Assembly: GCA_026389845.1 (NCBI GenBank)
Contig: JAPLHB010000051.1
Coordinates: 1-64,000, forward strand
Direction of reading: 5' to 3'
DNA: 64,000 bases
Origin: Chloroflexota bacterium
Lineage (GTDB): Bacteria > Chloroflexota > Anaerolineae > CG2-30-64-16
Shown: positions 47,210 through 56,155 of the stretch, in pieces
Position numbering within the stretch: the first letter of the stretch is position 1
Layout: each line of letters starts with the position of its first letter
Position numbers and translations under genes: made by a program
Notes under the pieces: generated by a model
Told to the model about the DNA's origin: nothing
Databases searched by the model: none
What the model saw: only the letters and a program-made list of their open reading frames with translations

Positions 47210-47238
47210 TTGTTTTCGCCCTCATTTTGGAGTATACT
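47210..47238 (+). promoter_or_regulatory. Promoter of the cupredoxin/peptidase-like gene
   Basis: TTGTTT (47210-47215), 17-nt spacer, TATACT (47233-47238). A leader of about 160 nt leads to a perfect AGGAGGTG before ATG 47401. Confidence 0.6.
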
Positions 47239-47400
47239 GTTCTCGGGCACGGGACGAAGGGATTCACTGCACCCGGTTGCGCTCTTCCTGTCCACTTCGT
47301 ACCGCCTCGTCGCTTACCTCGCACCCTGCCTGCCCGCCGTCGGGCGCTGTGACGGCCAGTCCCAATATCTAATCTCTTTTTTGCCACAGGAGGTGCGACG

Positions 47401-50400
47401 ATGTGGGCGCAAACCGGACGCGGGGTGCGCGCGGCTCTGATCGCGTTGGCCGGCGCGCTCCTCCTACTGCTCATCGTAACGCGAGTCGCGGCCTGGCCGG
47501 TTGCCCCGGCCCCCCCCGCCGAGGTCGTCATCGGCATGGCGGGACTACAGTTTGCGCCGCCGCACGTCGTTGTCCTACCGGGCACGACCGTCTGCTGGCG
47601 TAATGACGACGCTACCTTTCACCAGGTTGTTGCCGACGGCGGCGCGTTCGCTTCGCCGCTGCTGGCTTCCGGCGACGAGTACAGCGTGACCCTGGTCACG
47701 CCGGGTTACTTCCCCTACCACTGCGAGCTGCACCCGGCCATGACCGGTGTGCTGATCGTCGGCCAGGCGCAGAGCTTGCCAGTGGCGCTGCGAAACGGCC
47801 GCTATCCCACCCCCATGCCCACCGCCACGGCCACGCGGCCCCCCGGCCCCACCTCGGTCGTGATCGGTCCGATGGGCGGCACGCTGGCCGCGCCCGACGG
47901 CAGCGCCGATGTTGCGGTCCCACCCGGCGCGGTGGATCGCAAGACGACCTTCGATTACGCGCCCACCACCCCGGTCCCGCCGCCCGGTCACGAAGACGCC
48001 GGCAACGCGTTCACCCTGGATGCGTGGGCCGGCGGCGCGCCCGTGATGCAGTTCGGCCAGCCGATCACGCTGACCCTCCACTACGAATCTATCCAAGCAT
48101 CAGCAGCGCGGGCTCCCATGCCCGCAACCGGCGGCGTGGGAGCCGCCTCGGCTGGGTTTGCGGATAGACGTTTCAGCGGCGACGTCTCCGGCCTTGGCCT
48201 CTTTTACGCGGGTGACGACCAGGCCACCTGGCAAGAGGCCGAGAGCCAGATAGACGCCGACGCACAGATCGTCACTGCCGCAGTGGATCATCTGACGACC
48301 TTCGCGCTCTTTACCAAAGCCGTGCCAGCCATCTATTGGAAGGCCGGCGGGTGGATTGACTACGCGGCCAGCGGCGTGCCCGATTTCGACCAGAAGCAGG
48401 ATGGCTGGCGTAACGCGGCGGGCCAATGGACGCACTGCGGCCCGGTCGCCGCGGTTAACTCGCTCTGGTGGTTCGATTCGGTCTTCGAGCCGGGTGCGAT
48501 CCCACCGCCGGCGCTCAGCGACGGTTACGGGTTGGTGCAGACCTACAGTCCCGGCGCGTGGGACGACCATGACCCCCGCAACGTGCTGCCGTTCGTCAAC
48601 AACCTGGCCGCGCTGGCAGGCACGACCGCGGCGGGCACGGACCCGGTCAAGCTCTCGCAAGGCATCCAAACCTATCTGCTGGCAAAGGGCCTGATCGCGG
48701 CCTACGGGGTCACACTGCTCAAGGCACCCTCCTTCGATTGGGTGGCGAGCGAGGTCATGCGCAGCGAGGACGTGACGTTGCTCATCGGCTTCTGGCAGCA
48801 GACCGCGACCGGCGGCTGGCTGCGGATCGGCGGGCACTACGTCACCGTGCCCGGCATTGATGCGGCCAGGCGGCTGATCGCGTTCAGCGATCCGTCGGTG
48901 GATGCGGCCGAGATCGGCGGGTGGGGCCGGGTATTGCCCGCGCCGCACGCCGCAGGGCACGGCGCCGGTTTGCACAACGACGCCCGCATGGTCTCCCACG
49001 ATCTGTACCAGGTGGTGAATACCAACAGCCCCGGTGGAACGTGGGGGCCGTCGCAATACACCCGCTGGCTGAACCTGGCAAACTTCAACGGCCTGAACGT
49101 CCCGGACGAATTCAAGCCCTATGCCGCCACCTACAACCCGCAACTGCCCGTCGTCACCGAGGTCGAGTACGCCATCGCGGTCTCGCCGATCGGCCCGACC
49201 CCGACCCCCAGCCGCACACCCACCCGGCCGCCGACGGTGACCCCGACGGCTACGGCTACTCCTACGGCCACATCCACTCCCACGGTCACAGCCACGCCCA
49301 CCTACTACTGGAAGGCGGGGGGCTGGACCGACTATGCGCCCAGCGGCGTGCCCGATTTTGACCAGCGGCAGGACAGTTGGGGCGTCGGCTCAGCGCCGGG
49401 CGCGGCCGACTGGCGCTGGACCTTCTGTGGCCCGGTCGCGGTCGCCAACTCGCTCTGGTGGTTCGACTCCAAGTTCGAGCCGAAGCCCGTACCGCCGCCC
49501 GCGATCAACGACGGCTATCCGCTGGTCACATCCTACGGCGCCGCGTGGGACGATCACAGCCCGTCGAACGTAGACAACCCGGCCACTGCGCCCGGGCCAG
49601 GCGGTGAGTTCGTGGAAGACCTGGCGTGGCGCATGGACACCGACGGCCGACGGACGGGTACGGTACACCTGGGCACGAACGTCAACACGATGTCCAACGC
49701 CATCCAGAAATACCTGGCCGACAAGGGGCTGGCGGCGTGGTACACCGTCACGCTGCAAAAGCAGCCGAGCTTCGATTGGGTGACGCGTGAGGTGCTGCGC
49801 TCCGAAGACGTGATCCTGCTGCTCGGCTTCTGGGAGAGCGACGCGACCGGGATCTGGCGGCGCGTCGGCGGGCACTACGTCACCGTGGCCGGCATCAGCC
49901 AACAGGGGAATGGCATCGCGTTCAGCGACCCGATCCGCGACAACGCCGAGGTGGGCGGCCCTGGCCGCGTGCTGCCCTTCGTCCACATGCCGCCGCACGG
50001 CCCCACGCTGCACAACGACGCGGCCTACGTTTCACACGACATCTGGTCCATCGGCCTGACCAACAGCCCCGGCGGCGGTTGGGGGCCAATCGGCTACGGT
50101 ACGACCGACCTGGCGCTGAACTTCGCGGAGCAGAACGTGCCCGACGAGTTCACGCAATACACCGGTCCCTACCGCGGCGGTCCGCTCCAGGTCGAGGTCG
50201 AGTACGCGGTCGCGGTCTCGCCGGTGGAGGTGACGCCGACGCCGACCGCAACCCCGACCGAGCGGCCCACGATGACGCCGACCCTTTGGGTTCCCACAGT
50301 GACCCAAACGGCGACCGCGACGCGCCGGCCGACGGACGCGCCTACCTCCACCCCCACCGTCACCCGCACGACGACGGCGACGACAACCGCGACAGCCACG

Positions 50401-50886
50401 CAGACCGCAACGACGACGCGCACGGCCACGACCACGCGCACGGCGACCGCGACGATCACCCAGACGCCCACGCCGACGGCTACACCCACACCGACCTTGA
50501 CGCCCACGCCGACGCAGAAGCCGGTGTTGACCGGGGTCAGCTCCAGCTTCCGGGACCTGGGCAACGGGATCATCGAGATCATGATCCACGTGCAGGACCC
50601 GGCGTTGGACGGCCTGATCTACGACATCGAGATCTTCTACAATGAGCAGTTCCCGCCGTGGGGCATGGCCGCGCCGATCGCTTGGCCGCAGGGCTGGACG
50701 CCGATGCCGAACATGGTTGGAGGCATCGGCTTTGTGACCACCAGCAATCCGCTGCGTTTCTGCCAGCCGGTCTACTTTACGATCCAGGTGACCCCGCCGC
50801 AAGTCGGCACGACCATCTGGATTCATGCAACCGACAAGGATCACAACAACCTGGGCTACATCCTCAGCCACCGACTGAGTCCCTAG
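47401..50886 (+). CDS. Secreted cupredoxin with two C39-like peptidase modules
   Basis: 1161 aa. N-terminal signal/anchor helix (AALIALAGALLLLLIVTRVA). Cupredoxin domain about 40-120 with a complete type-1 copper set: H74 (FHQV), C108, H111, M114 (C-x2-H-x2-M). A ZU5-like segment follows about 150-300. Two homologous modules each begin YWKAGGW and carry CGPVA..NSLWWFDS, GGHYVTV and FSDP. Their candidate Cys/His/Asp triads are C346-H479-D497 and C676-H825-D843. Thr/Pro linkers (about 598-634 and 941-1040) and a C-terminal beta domain follow. Proteolytic or transglutaminase-like activity is inferred from the triads only. A short palindrome is translated around residues 238-248. Confidence 0.8.
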   Translation: MWAQTGRGVRAALIALAGALLLLLIVTRVAAWPVAPAPPAEVVIGMAGLQFAPPHVVVLPGTTVCWRNDDATFHQVVADGGAFASPLLASGDEYSVTLVTPGYFPYHCELHPAMTGVLIVGQAQSLPVALRNGRYPTPMPTATATRPPGPTSVVIGPMGGTLAAPDGSADVAVPPGAVDRKTTFDYAPTTPVPPPGHEDAGNAFTLDAWAGGAPVMQFGQPITLTLHYESIQASAARAPMPATGGVGAASAGFADRRFSGDVSGLGLFYAGDDQATWQEAESQIDADAQIVTAAVDHLTTFALFTKAVPAIYWKAGGWIDYAASGVPDFDQKQDGWRNAAGQWTHCGPVAAVNSLWWFDSVFEPGAIPPPALSDGYGLVQTYSPGAWDDHDPRNVLPFVNNLAALAGTTAAGTDPVKLSQGIQTYLLAKGLIAAYGVTLLKAPSFDWVASEVMRSEDVTLLIGFWQQTATGGWLRIGGHYVTVPGIDAARRLIAFSDPSVDAAEIGGWGRVLPAPHAAGHGAGLHNDARMVSHDLYQVVNTNSPGGTWGPSQYTRWLNLANFNGLNVPDEFKPYAATYNPQLPVVTEVEYAIAVSPIGPTPTPSRTPTRPPTVTPTATATPTATSTPTVTATPTYYWKAGGWTDYAPSGVPDFDQRQDSWGVGSAPGAADWRWTFCGPVAVANSLWWFDSKFEPKPVPPPAINDGYPLVTSYGAAWDDHSPSNVDNPATAPGPGGEFVEDLAWRMDTDGRRTGTVHLGTNVNTMSNAIQKYLADKGLAAWYTVTLQKQPSFDWVTREVLRSEDVILLLGFWESDATGIWRRVGGHYVTVAGISQQGNGIAFSDPIRDNAEVGGPGRVLPFVHMPPHGPTLHNDAAYVSHDIWSIGLTNSPGGGWGPIGYGTTDLALNFAEQNVPDEFTQYTGPYRGGPLQVEVEYAVAVSPVEVTPTPTATPTERPTMTPTLWVPTVTQTATATRRPTDAPTSTPTVTRTTTATTTATATQTATTTRTATTTRTATATITQTPTPTATPTPTLTPTPTQKPVLTGVSSSFRDLGNGIIEIMIHVQDPALDGLIYDIEIFYNEQFPPWGMAAPIAWPQGWTPMPNMVGGIGFVTTSNPLRFCQPVYFTIQVTPPQVGTTIWIHATDKDHNNLGYILSHRLSP
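48111..48144. repeat. GGCTCCCATGCC palindrome in the cupredoxin gene
   Basis: GGCTCCCATGCC (48111-48122) pairs with GGCGTGGGAGCC (48133-48144). Read in frame as ARAPMPATGGVGAAS. Confidence 0.6.
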
Positions 50887-50892
50887 CTCCCG

Positions 50893-50937
50893 CGCTTCAG
50901 AAACCAGGTTTTTCGAAGTAGCCTGGTTTCTGAAGCG
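50893..50937. repeat. 16-bp perfect inverted repeat after the cupredoxin gene
   Basis: CGCTTCAGAAACCAGG, 13-nt loop, CCTGGTTTCTGAAGCG. It starts 7 nt after the stop and may also act as a transcription terminator or mRNA-end stabiliser, though no T-run follows. Confidence 0.85.
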
Positions 50938-50991
50938 GCGTCACTTCGTCTTTGCCATACGTCGCCATTTCGAGTAAGATCACGCTCGCAA

Positions 50992-52284
50992 ATGCGCGAA
51001 CAGAACGCCCCTATCGTGATCATCGGCGCGGGCGCGGCCGGGTTGATGGCCGCGCTCTGGGCCGCTCGCGGCCCGCGCCCGGTGCTCGTGCTGGAGGGTA
51101 GCCAGCACCCCGGTCAGAAGATCCTCATTAGCGGCGGCGGCCGGTGCAACGTGCTGCCCTCGCAGGCCGCAGCCGCCGACTTTGTCACCCATGGCTCGTC
51201 CCACGCGCTGGCGAAGATTCTCCGCGCCTGGCCCCTGGCCGAGGTGCGTCGCTTCTTCGAGGAGGACCTCGGCGTGCCGCTGCGGCTGGAAACGGAGACG
51301 GGCAAGCTCTTTCCCGCTTCCGAGCGGGCGCGCACGGTGCTCGATGCGTTGTCGAAGATCCCCGCCAGGGGGTTGACCGCGGTCAGCAGCCGCGGGGCGA
51401 CGATCCGGCTGGGCGCGCGCGTCGTGGGCCTGGCGCGGGAGGGGGACGGCTGGCTGGTGCGGCTGGCGTCGGGGGAAACGGTCGAGGCGAGTCGCGTGGT
51501 GCTGGCGACGGGCGGCCTCTCGGTGCCCGCGACCGGCAGCGACGGGGCGGGTCTGCGCATCGCCCAGGCGTTGGGTCACACGCTGATCCCCACCTATCCG
51601 GCCCTCGTCCCGCTGACGGGGAGCAATCCGGCGCATCGCGGCCTGGCGGGCGTGTCGCTGATGGTGACGTTGACCGTCGTCGCGGCCCAAATGCACGTAG
51701 GGGGGGGCCTTGCGCCCACCCAGGGCGACCGCAAGGGATCGCCCCTACCGGTTCGTGGCGGTTTTCTCTTCACCCATCGCGGCTACAGCGGCCCGGCGGT
51801 GTTGAACGTCTCGCACATCGTCGTGGGCGCTATGAGGGAAGACAGCCCGCAACCGACGCTCTTCGTGCAATGGTGTGATCTCGATACGGCAGCCTGGGAT
51901 GCGAGACTACGCGTAGGAACTGGCTTGGCCTTGCCGTTGCTGCGAGACTATCTTCCTGAACGCATCGCGGCGCTTCTGTTGGCTGAGACGAACTTGACCG
52001 AAGTCAACCTGGCGCAGTTGCCGCGCGCTGATCGGCGCCGGCTGGTGGAAGCGTTGGCGCATTACCCGCTCCCCTGGACAGGTCACGAAGGCTACAAGGT
52101 CGCGGAGATCACGGCCGGTGGCGTTCCCCTGGCCCAGGTCAACCCGGCCACGCTCGAAAGCCGGATCGCACCGGGCCTGTACCTCTGCGGCGAGCTGCTG
52201 GATGCGTTTGGGCCGATTGGCGGCTATAACTTTTTGTGGGCGTGGGTGACGGGGAAGATCGCAGGGGCGGCGAGCAATGCCTGA
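50992..52284 (+). CDS. HI0933/BaiN-family flavoprotein oxidoreductase
   Basis: 430 aa. FAD-binding Rossmann fold at the N-terminus (IVIIGAGAAGLMAALWAA), then GQKILISGGGRCNVLP, VVLATGGLSVPATGSDGAG and a C-terminal GPIGGYNFLWAWVTGKIAG, the HI0933-like signature. Substrate is unknown; annotations such as aminoacetone oxidase are not secure. GGGLAPTQGDRKGSPLP around residues 238-254 is the reading of an inserted repeat. Confidence 0.9.
   Translation: MREQNAPIVIIGAGAAGLMAALWAARGPRPVLVLEGSQHPGQKILISGGGRCNVLPSQAAAADFVTHGSSHALAKILRAWPLAEVRRFFEEDLGVPLRLETETGKLFPASERARTVLDALSKIPARGLTAVSSRGATIRLGARVVGLAREGDGWLVRLASGETVEASRVVLATGGLSVPATGSDGAGLRIAQALGHTLIPTYPALVPLTGSNPAHRGLAGVSLMVTLTVVAAQMHVGGGLAPTQGDRKGSPLPVRGGFLFTHRGYSGPAVLNVSHIVVGAMREDSPQPTLFVQWCDLDTAAWDARLRVGTGLALPLLRDYLPERIAALLLAETNLTEVNLAQLPRADRRRLVEALAHYPLPWTGHEGYKVAEITAGGVPLAQVNPATLESRIAPGLYLCGELLDAFGPIGGYNFLWAWVTGKIAGAASNA
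51698..51748. repeat. GTAGGGG...CCCCTAC repeat in the flavoprotein gene
   Basis: Imperfect palindrome: GTAGGGGGGGGCCTTGCG at the left, CGCAAGGGATCGCCCCTAC at the right. It is translated in frame between core strands. Confidence 0.75.
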
Positions 52285-52292
52285 ATGTTGAC

Positions 52293-52430
52293 CGCATCCT
52301 TCGACTGCGTCCGGCACACCCCACCGGACTCCACTCAGGATGCTACGATTTGTAAGGGCGGGATGCTCGCTTCTGCCAAGTGGCGGAGCAGTTGTGAGCA
52401 GACTACGCAACACGCAACACGTAACACGGA
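52293..52430. repeat. GCATCCTTCGACTGCG palindrome and ACACGCAACACG repeat
   Basis: GCATCCTTCGACTGCGTCCGG pairs loosely with CGGACTCCACTCAGGATGC (to about 52343). ACTACGCAACACGCAACACG words lie near 52405-52428. Confidence 0.65.
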
Positions 52431-52445
52431 GGCACTCGTTCCATC

Positions 52446-53498
52446 ATGTCCACCATCACCATCCTCGGCGCGGGTTTCATGGGCACGGCGGTCGCCTGGC
52501 CTCTGGCCGACAACGGCCACGCGGTCCGGCTCGTCGGCACGCACCTGGACGCCGACATCATCCGCTCGTGTCAGGCGAGCGGTTATCACCCGCGGCTGCG
52601 GCGGCAACTGCCCGCAGGCGTGCAGCCGTTCTACGTCGAGCAGCTCGACCACGCCCTCGCCGGCGCGGATCTGATCGTCAGCGGCGTCAACTCGCTGGGC
52701 ATGCATTGGATCGGCCGCACGCTGGGGCCGCGACTCTGGCCCGGCGCGACGGTCATCGCGGTGACGAAGGGGCTGGAGGCGACGCCGGCCGGCGACCTGC
52801 GCATCCTGCCCGACGTACTGCGGGACGAGCTGCCGCCCTCATTGCGCGACCGGGTCGCACTGGCCGCGATCGGCGGCCCGTGCATCGCGGGCGAGCTGGC
52901 GGGCCGGCGACATTCCTGCGTCATCTTCGCCTCGCGCGATGCCGTCGCCCTGCCTCGCCTGCGTGCGACCTTCCAGACGCCATATTACCACATCACCACC
53001 TCGACCGACATCATCGGCGTGGAAGTGTGCGCGGCGCTGAAGAATGCCTACACCGTGGCCGTGGGGATCGCGGGCGGGCTGCTGGAGGCCGCGGGCGGCG
53101 TGGACGAGGCCGGGGCGGGGATGCACAACCTGGCCGCGGCCCTGTTCGGCGCCAGCGCAAGGGAGATGGCGCGCCTCGTGGCCCTCATGGGGGGCGGGGA
53201 GAACGTCGCCTGGCTGCCCGGCGTCGGCGACCAGTACGTGACGTGCGTCGGTGGCCGGACGATCCGCCTGGGCCGGCTGTTGGGTCTGGGCCGCACTTAC
53301 ACGCAAGCCGTGGCGGAGATGGCCGGGGAGACGTTGGAAGGCGCCTACGTCATTCAGCAGTTGGCCCGCGTCCTGCCGGTCTGGGAAGCGCAGGGGCGGA
53401 TCGGCCGCGACGAGTTGCCGCTTTTGCGGATGCTGTGCCGGGTCATCACCACGGATGCCGCGGTCGTGATTCCGTTTGAGGCCCTTTTCGGCAACTGA
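52446..53498 (+). CDS. gpsA: NAD(P)-dependent glycerol-3-phosphate dehydrogenase
   Basis: 350 aa. Makes sn-glycerol-3-phosphate from dihydroxyacetone phosphate for phospholipids. N-terminal GAGFMGTAVAWPLADNGH (nucleotide site), VTKGLE, IGGPCIAGELA, catalytic Lys in EVCAALKNAYTVAVGIAGG and a C-terminal domain with GVGDQYVTC. Some loops differ from E. coli GpsA, so a related 2-hydroxyacid or sugar-phosphate substrate cannot be excluded. Confidence 0.85.
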   Translation: MSTITILGAGFMGTAVAWPLADNGHAVRLVGTHLDADIIRSCQASGYHPRLRRQLPAGVQPFYVEQLDHALAGADLIVSGVNSLGMHWIGRTLGPRLWPGATVIAVTKGLEATPAGDLRILPDVLRDELPPSLRDRVALAAIGGPCIAGELAGRRHSCVIFASRDAVALPRLRATFQTPYYHITTSTDIIGVEVCAALKNAYTVAVGIAGGLLEAAGGVDEAGAGMHNLAAALFGASAREMARLVALMGGGENVAWLPGVGDQYVTCVGGRTIRLGRLLGLGRTYTQAVAEMAGETLEGAYVIQQLARVLPVWEAQGRIGRDELPLLRMLCRVITTDAAVVIPFEALFGN

Positions 53499-53504
53499 TA
53501 CGCT

Positions 53505-55004
53505 ATGACGAACTTTCGGAACCGTCTGACATGTTTCACCCGTGATGACCGGTGCATCGCCTTATTGTTGGCAGCCTTGGCCCTGCTTACCCGGCTGCCG
53601 CTGGCAACCCAGATGCTCTACAGTTGGGACTCGGTCAACTTCGCCTTTGCCATGCAGCGGTTCGACGTGACGCACTACGCGCCGCACCCGCCGGGCTATC
53701 TCTACTACGTGGGGCTGGCGCGGCTGTTCGACCTGGCGCTGCACGACGCCAACGCCAGCCTGGTGCTGGTGAGCATCCTGTTCGCCGGTCTTTCGGTCGC
53801 GGCGCTCTTCTGCCTGGGCCGGACTGCCTTCGATCGCGCAACCGGAGTCATCGCGGCGCTGTCGCTCCTGGGCAGCGTCACCTTCTGGGCCTACGGCGTC
53901 ATCGCCCTGTCCTACATGACGCTGGCGTTCTTTTCGATCGCAACCGCCTGGTTGGCTTACCTGATCCTGTTCCGGGGGGCCAGGCAGAAGCTGCTCCTGC
54001 TGACAGTCGTCTACTGCATCGGCGGCGGGTTCCGTCCCGATCTGCTGCTTTTTCTCGCGCCGCTTTGGCTGGTCTGCCTGGCGCGTGCTTCCTGGCGCGA
54101 GCGCCTGCTGAACGCTGTGCTGGCGTTGGCCGGCTTTGCGTTTTGGTTCGTGCCCGTGGTCTGGCTTTCAGGTGGACTCAGCAAGTACCTGGCCGTTTGT
54201 TCGGCCTATTTCTTCCACGACGTGCTGGAACGCTACTCGGTGATGAACGGCGGACGGCAGGCCCTGGTCGTGAACGTGCGCGACCTGACCAGTTACATCT
54301 TCTACGCGCTCTATGCCCAAACCCTCCTGTTTTTGGCCGCGGCGATCTGGTTGATCTGGCGTGGCGCGTGGCGGGAACGTACCTGGCTGTTCGTGGCGGT
54401 CTGGATCGTCCCTATGCTGGCCTTCTATACCTTCATCCACATCGGCGATCCGGGATACATCTTTGCGTTCCTGCCGGCCCTCTCGCTGCTGATCGGATGG
54501 TTCGCACGGCAGGCCTGGCCGCGCGCTGGTTTTTGGCCGGGTCGTCCGGGTCGCAGACGGGCAGGCAGCCTCGTGGCGCTCGGTCTGGTTGCGGCCCTGG
54601 CGGTCAACGCGTACATCTTCCTGATGGTGGACAAGCCGCTTACAGCGCGTGGCATCCGACGCAACGATCACATCCTGGCAGAGAGAATGGCTTACGTGCG
54701 CGCCAACTATGAACCCGACGAGGTGGTGTTGCTCTCGTATGCCAGTTTCAAGCACACGCTCTATTACCTGCCCAGATACCGCTATAGCTTTTGGGTAGAC
54801 CGTTTCTCGCGGCGGCCCCGGTTCAGCCAACTACCGCCCGGCGTGCGCTACGTTCTCATCCTGGACGATGATCTGCCCCGTTTGGTGCGATACCCAGGGC
54901 AGTGGGAGACGATTGACATCTCGCCGGGGGACAGGGTTCGCCGGCTGGAGGTGCACCGCGAGCATGAGATCCTCTACGGGGACGAGGAGATCGAAGTGGA
55001 GTAA
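53505..55004 (+). CDS. Polytopic membrane protein, GT-C/DUF2723-like glycosyltransferase
   Basis: 499 aa with about nine to eleven membrane helices. After the first helix the luminal loop reads MLYSWDSVNFAFAMQRFDVT then HPPGYLYYVGLARLF, the Asp and HPPG pattern of PMT/ArnT/GT-C enzymes that use polyprenyl-phosphate sugars. A soluble C-terminal region (about 420-499) closes the chain. Starts 7 nt after gpsA, so it is probably in the same transcript. The donor is unknown. Confidence 0.75.
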   Translation: MTNFRNRLTCFTRDDRCIALLLAALALLTRLPLATQMLYSWDSVNFAFAMQRFDVTHYAPHPPGYLYYVGLARLFDLALHDANASLVLVSILFAGLSVAALFCLGRTAFDRATGVIAALSLLGSVTFWAYGVIALSYMTLAFFSIATAWLAYLILFRGARQKLLLLTVVYCIGGGFRPDLLLFLAPLWLVCLARASWRERLLNAVLALAGFAFWFVPVVWLSGGLSKYLAVCSAYFFHDVLERYSVMNGGRQALVVNVRDLTSYIFYALYAQTLLFLAAAIWLIWRGAWRERTWLFVAVWIVPMLAFYTFIHIGDPGYIFAFLPALSLLIGWFARQAWPRAGFWPGRPGRRRAGSLVALGLVAALAVNAYIFLMVDKPLTARGIRRNDHILAERMAYVRANYEPDEVVLLSYASFKHTLYYLPRYRYSFWVDRFSRRPRFSQLPPGVRYVLILDDDLPRLVRYPGQWETIDISPGDRVRRLEVHREHEILYGDEEIEVE

Positions 55005-55027
55005 GTAGGCTTTATCGGAAATACCGG

Positions 55028-55212
55028 CCATTCTGAGCGGGTCTGTCTCAAACCTCTCGTTGCGGCGTGAAACCGGCGAAGAATCCATTCGCTGCGCTCA
55101 GGACAGGTTCTCCTTCATGCGGGGCTGAGACCCTTCGCTGGATTGACGCCGCAACGCAATTCACGGGATGACCCCGCTCAGAGCTTGCCCTGAGTGCAAC
55201 GAAGGGGTGACA
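55028..55212. repeat. Inverted-repeat element, longest copy
   Basis: CATTCTGAGCGGGTCTGTCTC at the left, GATGACCCCGCTCAGAGC near the right, with AAGAATCCATTCGCTGCGCT and CCTGAGTGCAACGAAGGGG-type words inside. No gene. Confidence 0.75.
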
Positions 55213-55235
55213 GCGTTGCGTGTTCCCGATAATGT

Positions 55236-56075
55236 TCATTTGCTCAACACGTACACCGCCCACGGCGACGCGCCTGGCTCGTAGGCGAAGTCGCTGACGA
55301 TGTATCCCACGCTAAACAGCGTCTCGAACGCGGCGGCCGTGCCCTGGCGCCAGGCCGACGCCCGGGCACGATCGGCTACTTTGAGCGCCTGGAAGTCGGC
55401 GGGGATTTCGAGTAGCCAGGTGTCTGGGGTTGCGGCGGTGCGCCACGCTGGGCCAGGCGGGACAGGGTGCCCGGCGGGGCTTGCCGGATTGACGAACACC
55501 GCCCCGGCGGCCAGGAGGTCGGCCACCGTCGGCCGCGGACCGGCCGCCCCGGTCATGCACGCGGTCACCCGCGGCGACTTGACCCACAAATCCACCTGGA
55601 ACCGATCGGACGGCAGGCCCGCGTTCAAGCCATCCAGCATCTCGCCGTAGAGGTCACGGATGTAGGTGCTGCAGACCGCGCCCAGCTTGGCGATGTTGAG
55701 CTGCGCGTTATGCGCCAGCAGCGGATCGTAGGTCCAGGTGATCCGCTCGATCCCCTGACCAGCCACAAATTCCCACTGGAGCCGTTTGAGTGCGAACCCG
55801 ATACCCGCGCTGCGATAATTGGGATGGACGCCGAGCTGGTGCGAGCAGTGTTTGAGCCGCGGGGAATCGGCGGACGTGTCCAGGCCCGGAAAGCCGTAGA
55901 CGAACCCGGCCAGCTCGTCCCCGGCGAACGCGCCGGCCACCAGCCCGCCGTTGTGCGCAAATGTCACCAGCAGATGGCTGGGGACGACTTCCAGGTCGCC
56001 CCCTCCCCAAATAACCCCCTGCAGCCGCTCGACCGCGGCCATTTCCTCGACAGTGTGAAGGATACGTAGCTCCAA
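55236..56075 (-). CDS. GNAT-family acetyltransferase
   Basis: 279 aa if started at TTG 56075 (LELRILHTVEEM). The open frame continues upstream only through GGAGATTGG-type repeats. Acetyl-CoA site: LGVHPNYRSAGIGFALKRLQ; also ELAGFVYGFPGL and ITWTYDPLLAHNAQLNIAKL-G, as in large GNATs of the predicted CholF/'GNAT superfamily' type. Substrate unknown. Confidence 0.8.
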   Translation of the reverse strand: MELRILHTVEEMAAVERLQGVIWGGGDLEVVPSHLLVTFAHNGGLVAGAFAGDELAGFVYGFPGLDTSADSPRLKHCSHQLGVHPNYRSAGIGFALKRLQWEFVAGQGIERITWTYDPLLAHNAQLNIAKLGAVCSTYIRDLYGEMLDGLNAGLPSDRFQVDLWVKSPRVTACMTGAAGPRPTVADLLAAGAVFVNPASPAGHPVPPGPAWRTAATPDTWLLEIPADFQALKVADRARASAWRQGTAAAFETLFSVGYIVSDFAYEPGASPWAVYVLSK

Positions 56076-56155
56076 ATCTCCAACCTCCAATTTCCAACCT
56101 CCAATTTCCAACCTCCAATCTCCAATCTCTGATCTCCAATCTCCAACTTCTAATC
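56071..56155. repeat. CTCCAATTTCCAACCTCC-type tandem repeats
   Basis: About eleven degenerate seven-base units (CTCCAAT, TTCCAAC). On the minus strand they read GGAGATTGGAGATTGG, as at 11585. Confidence 0.85.
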
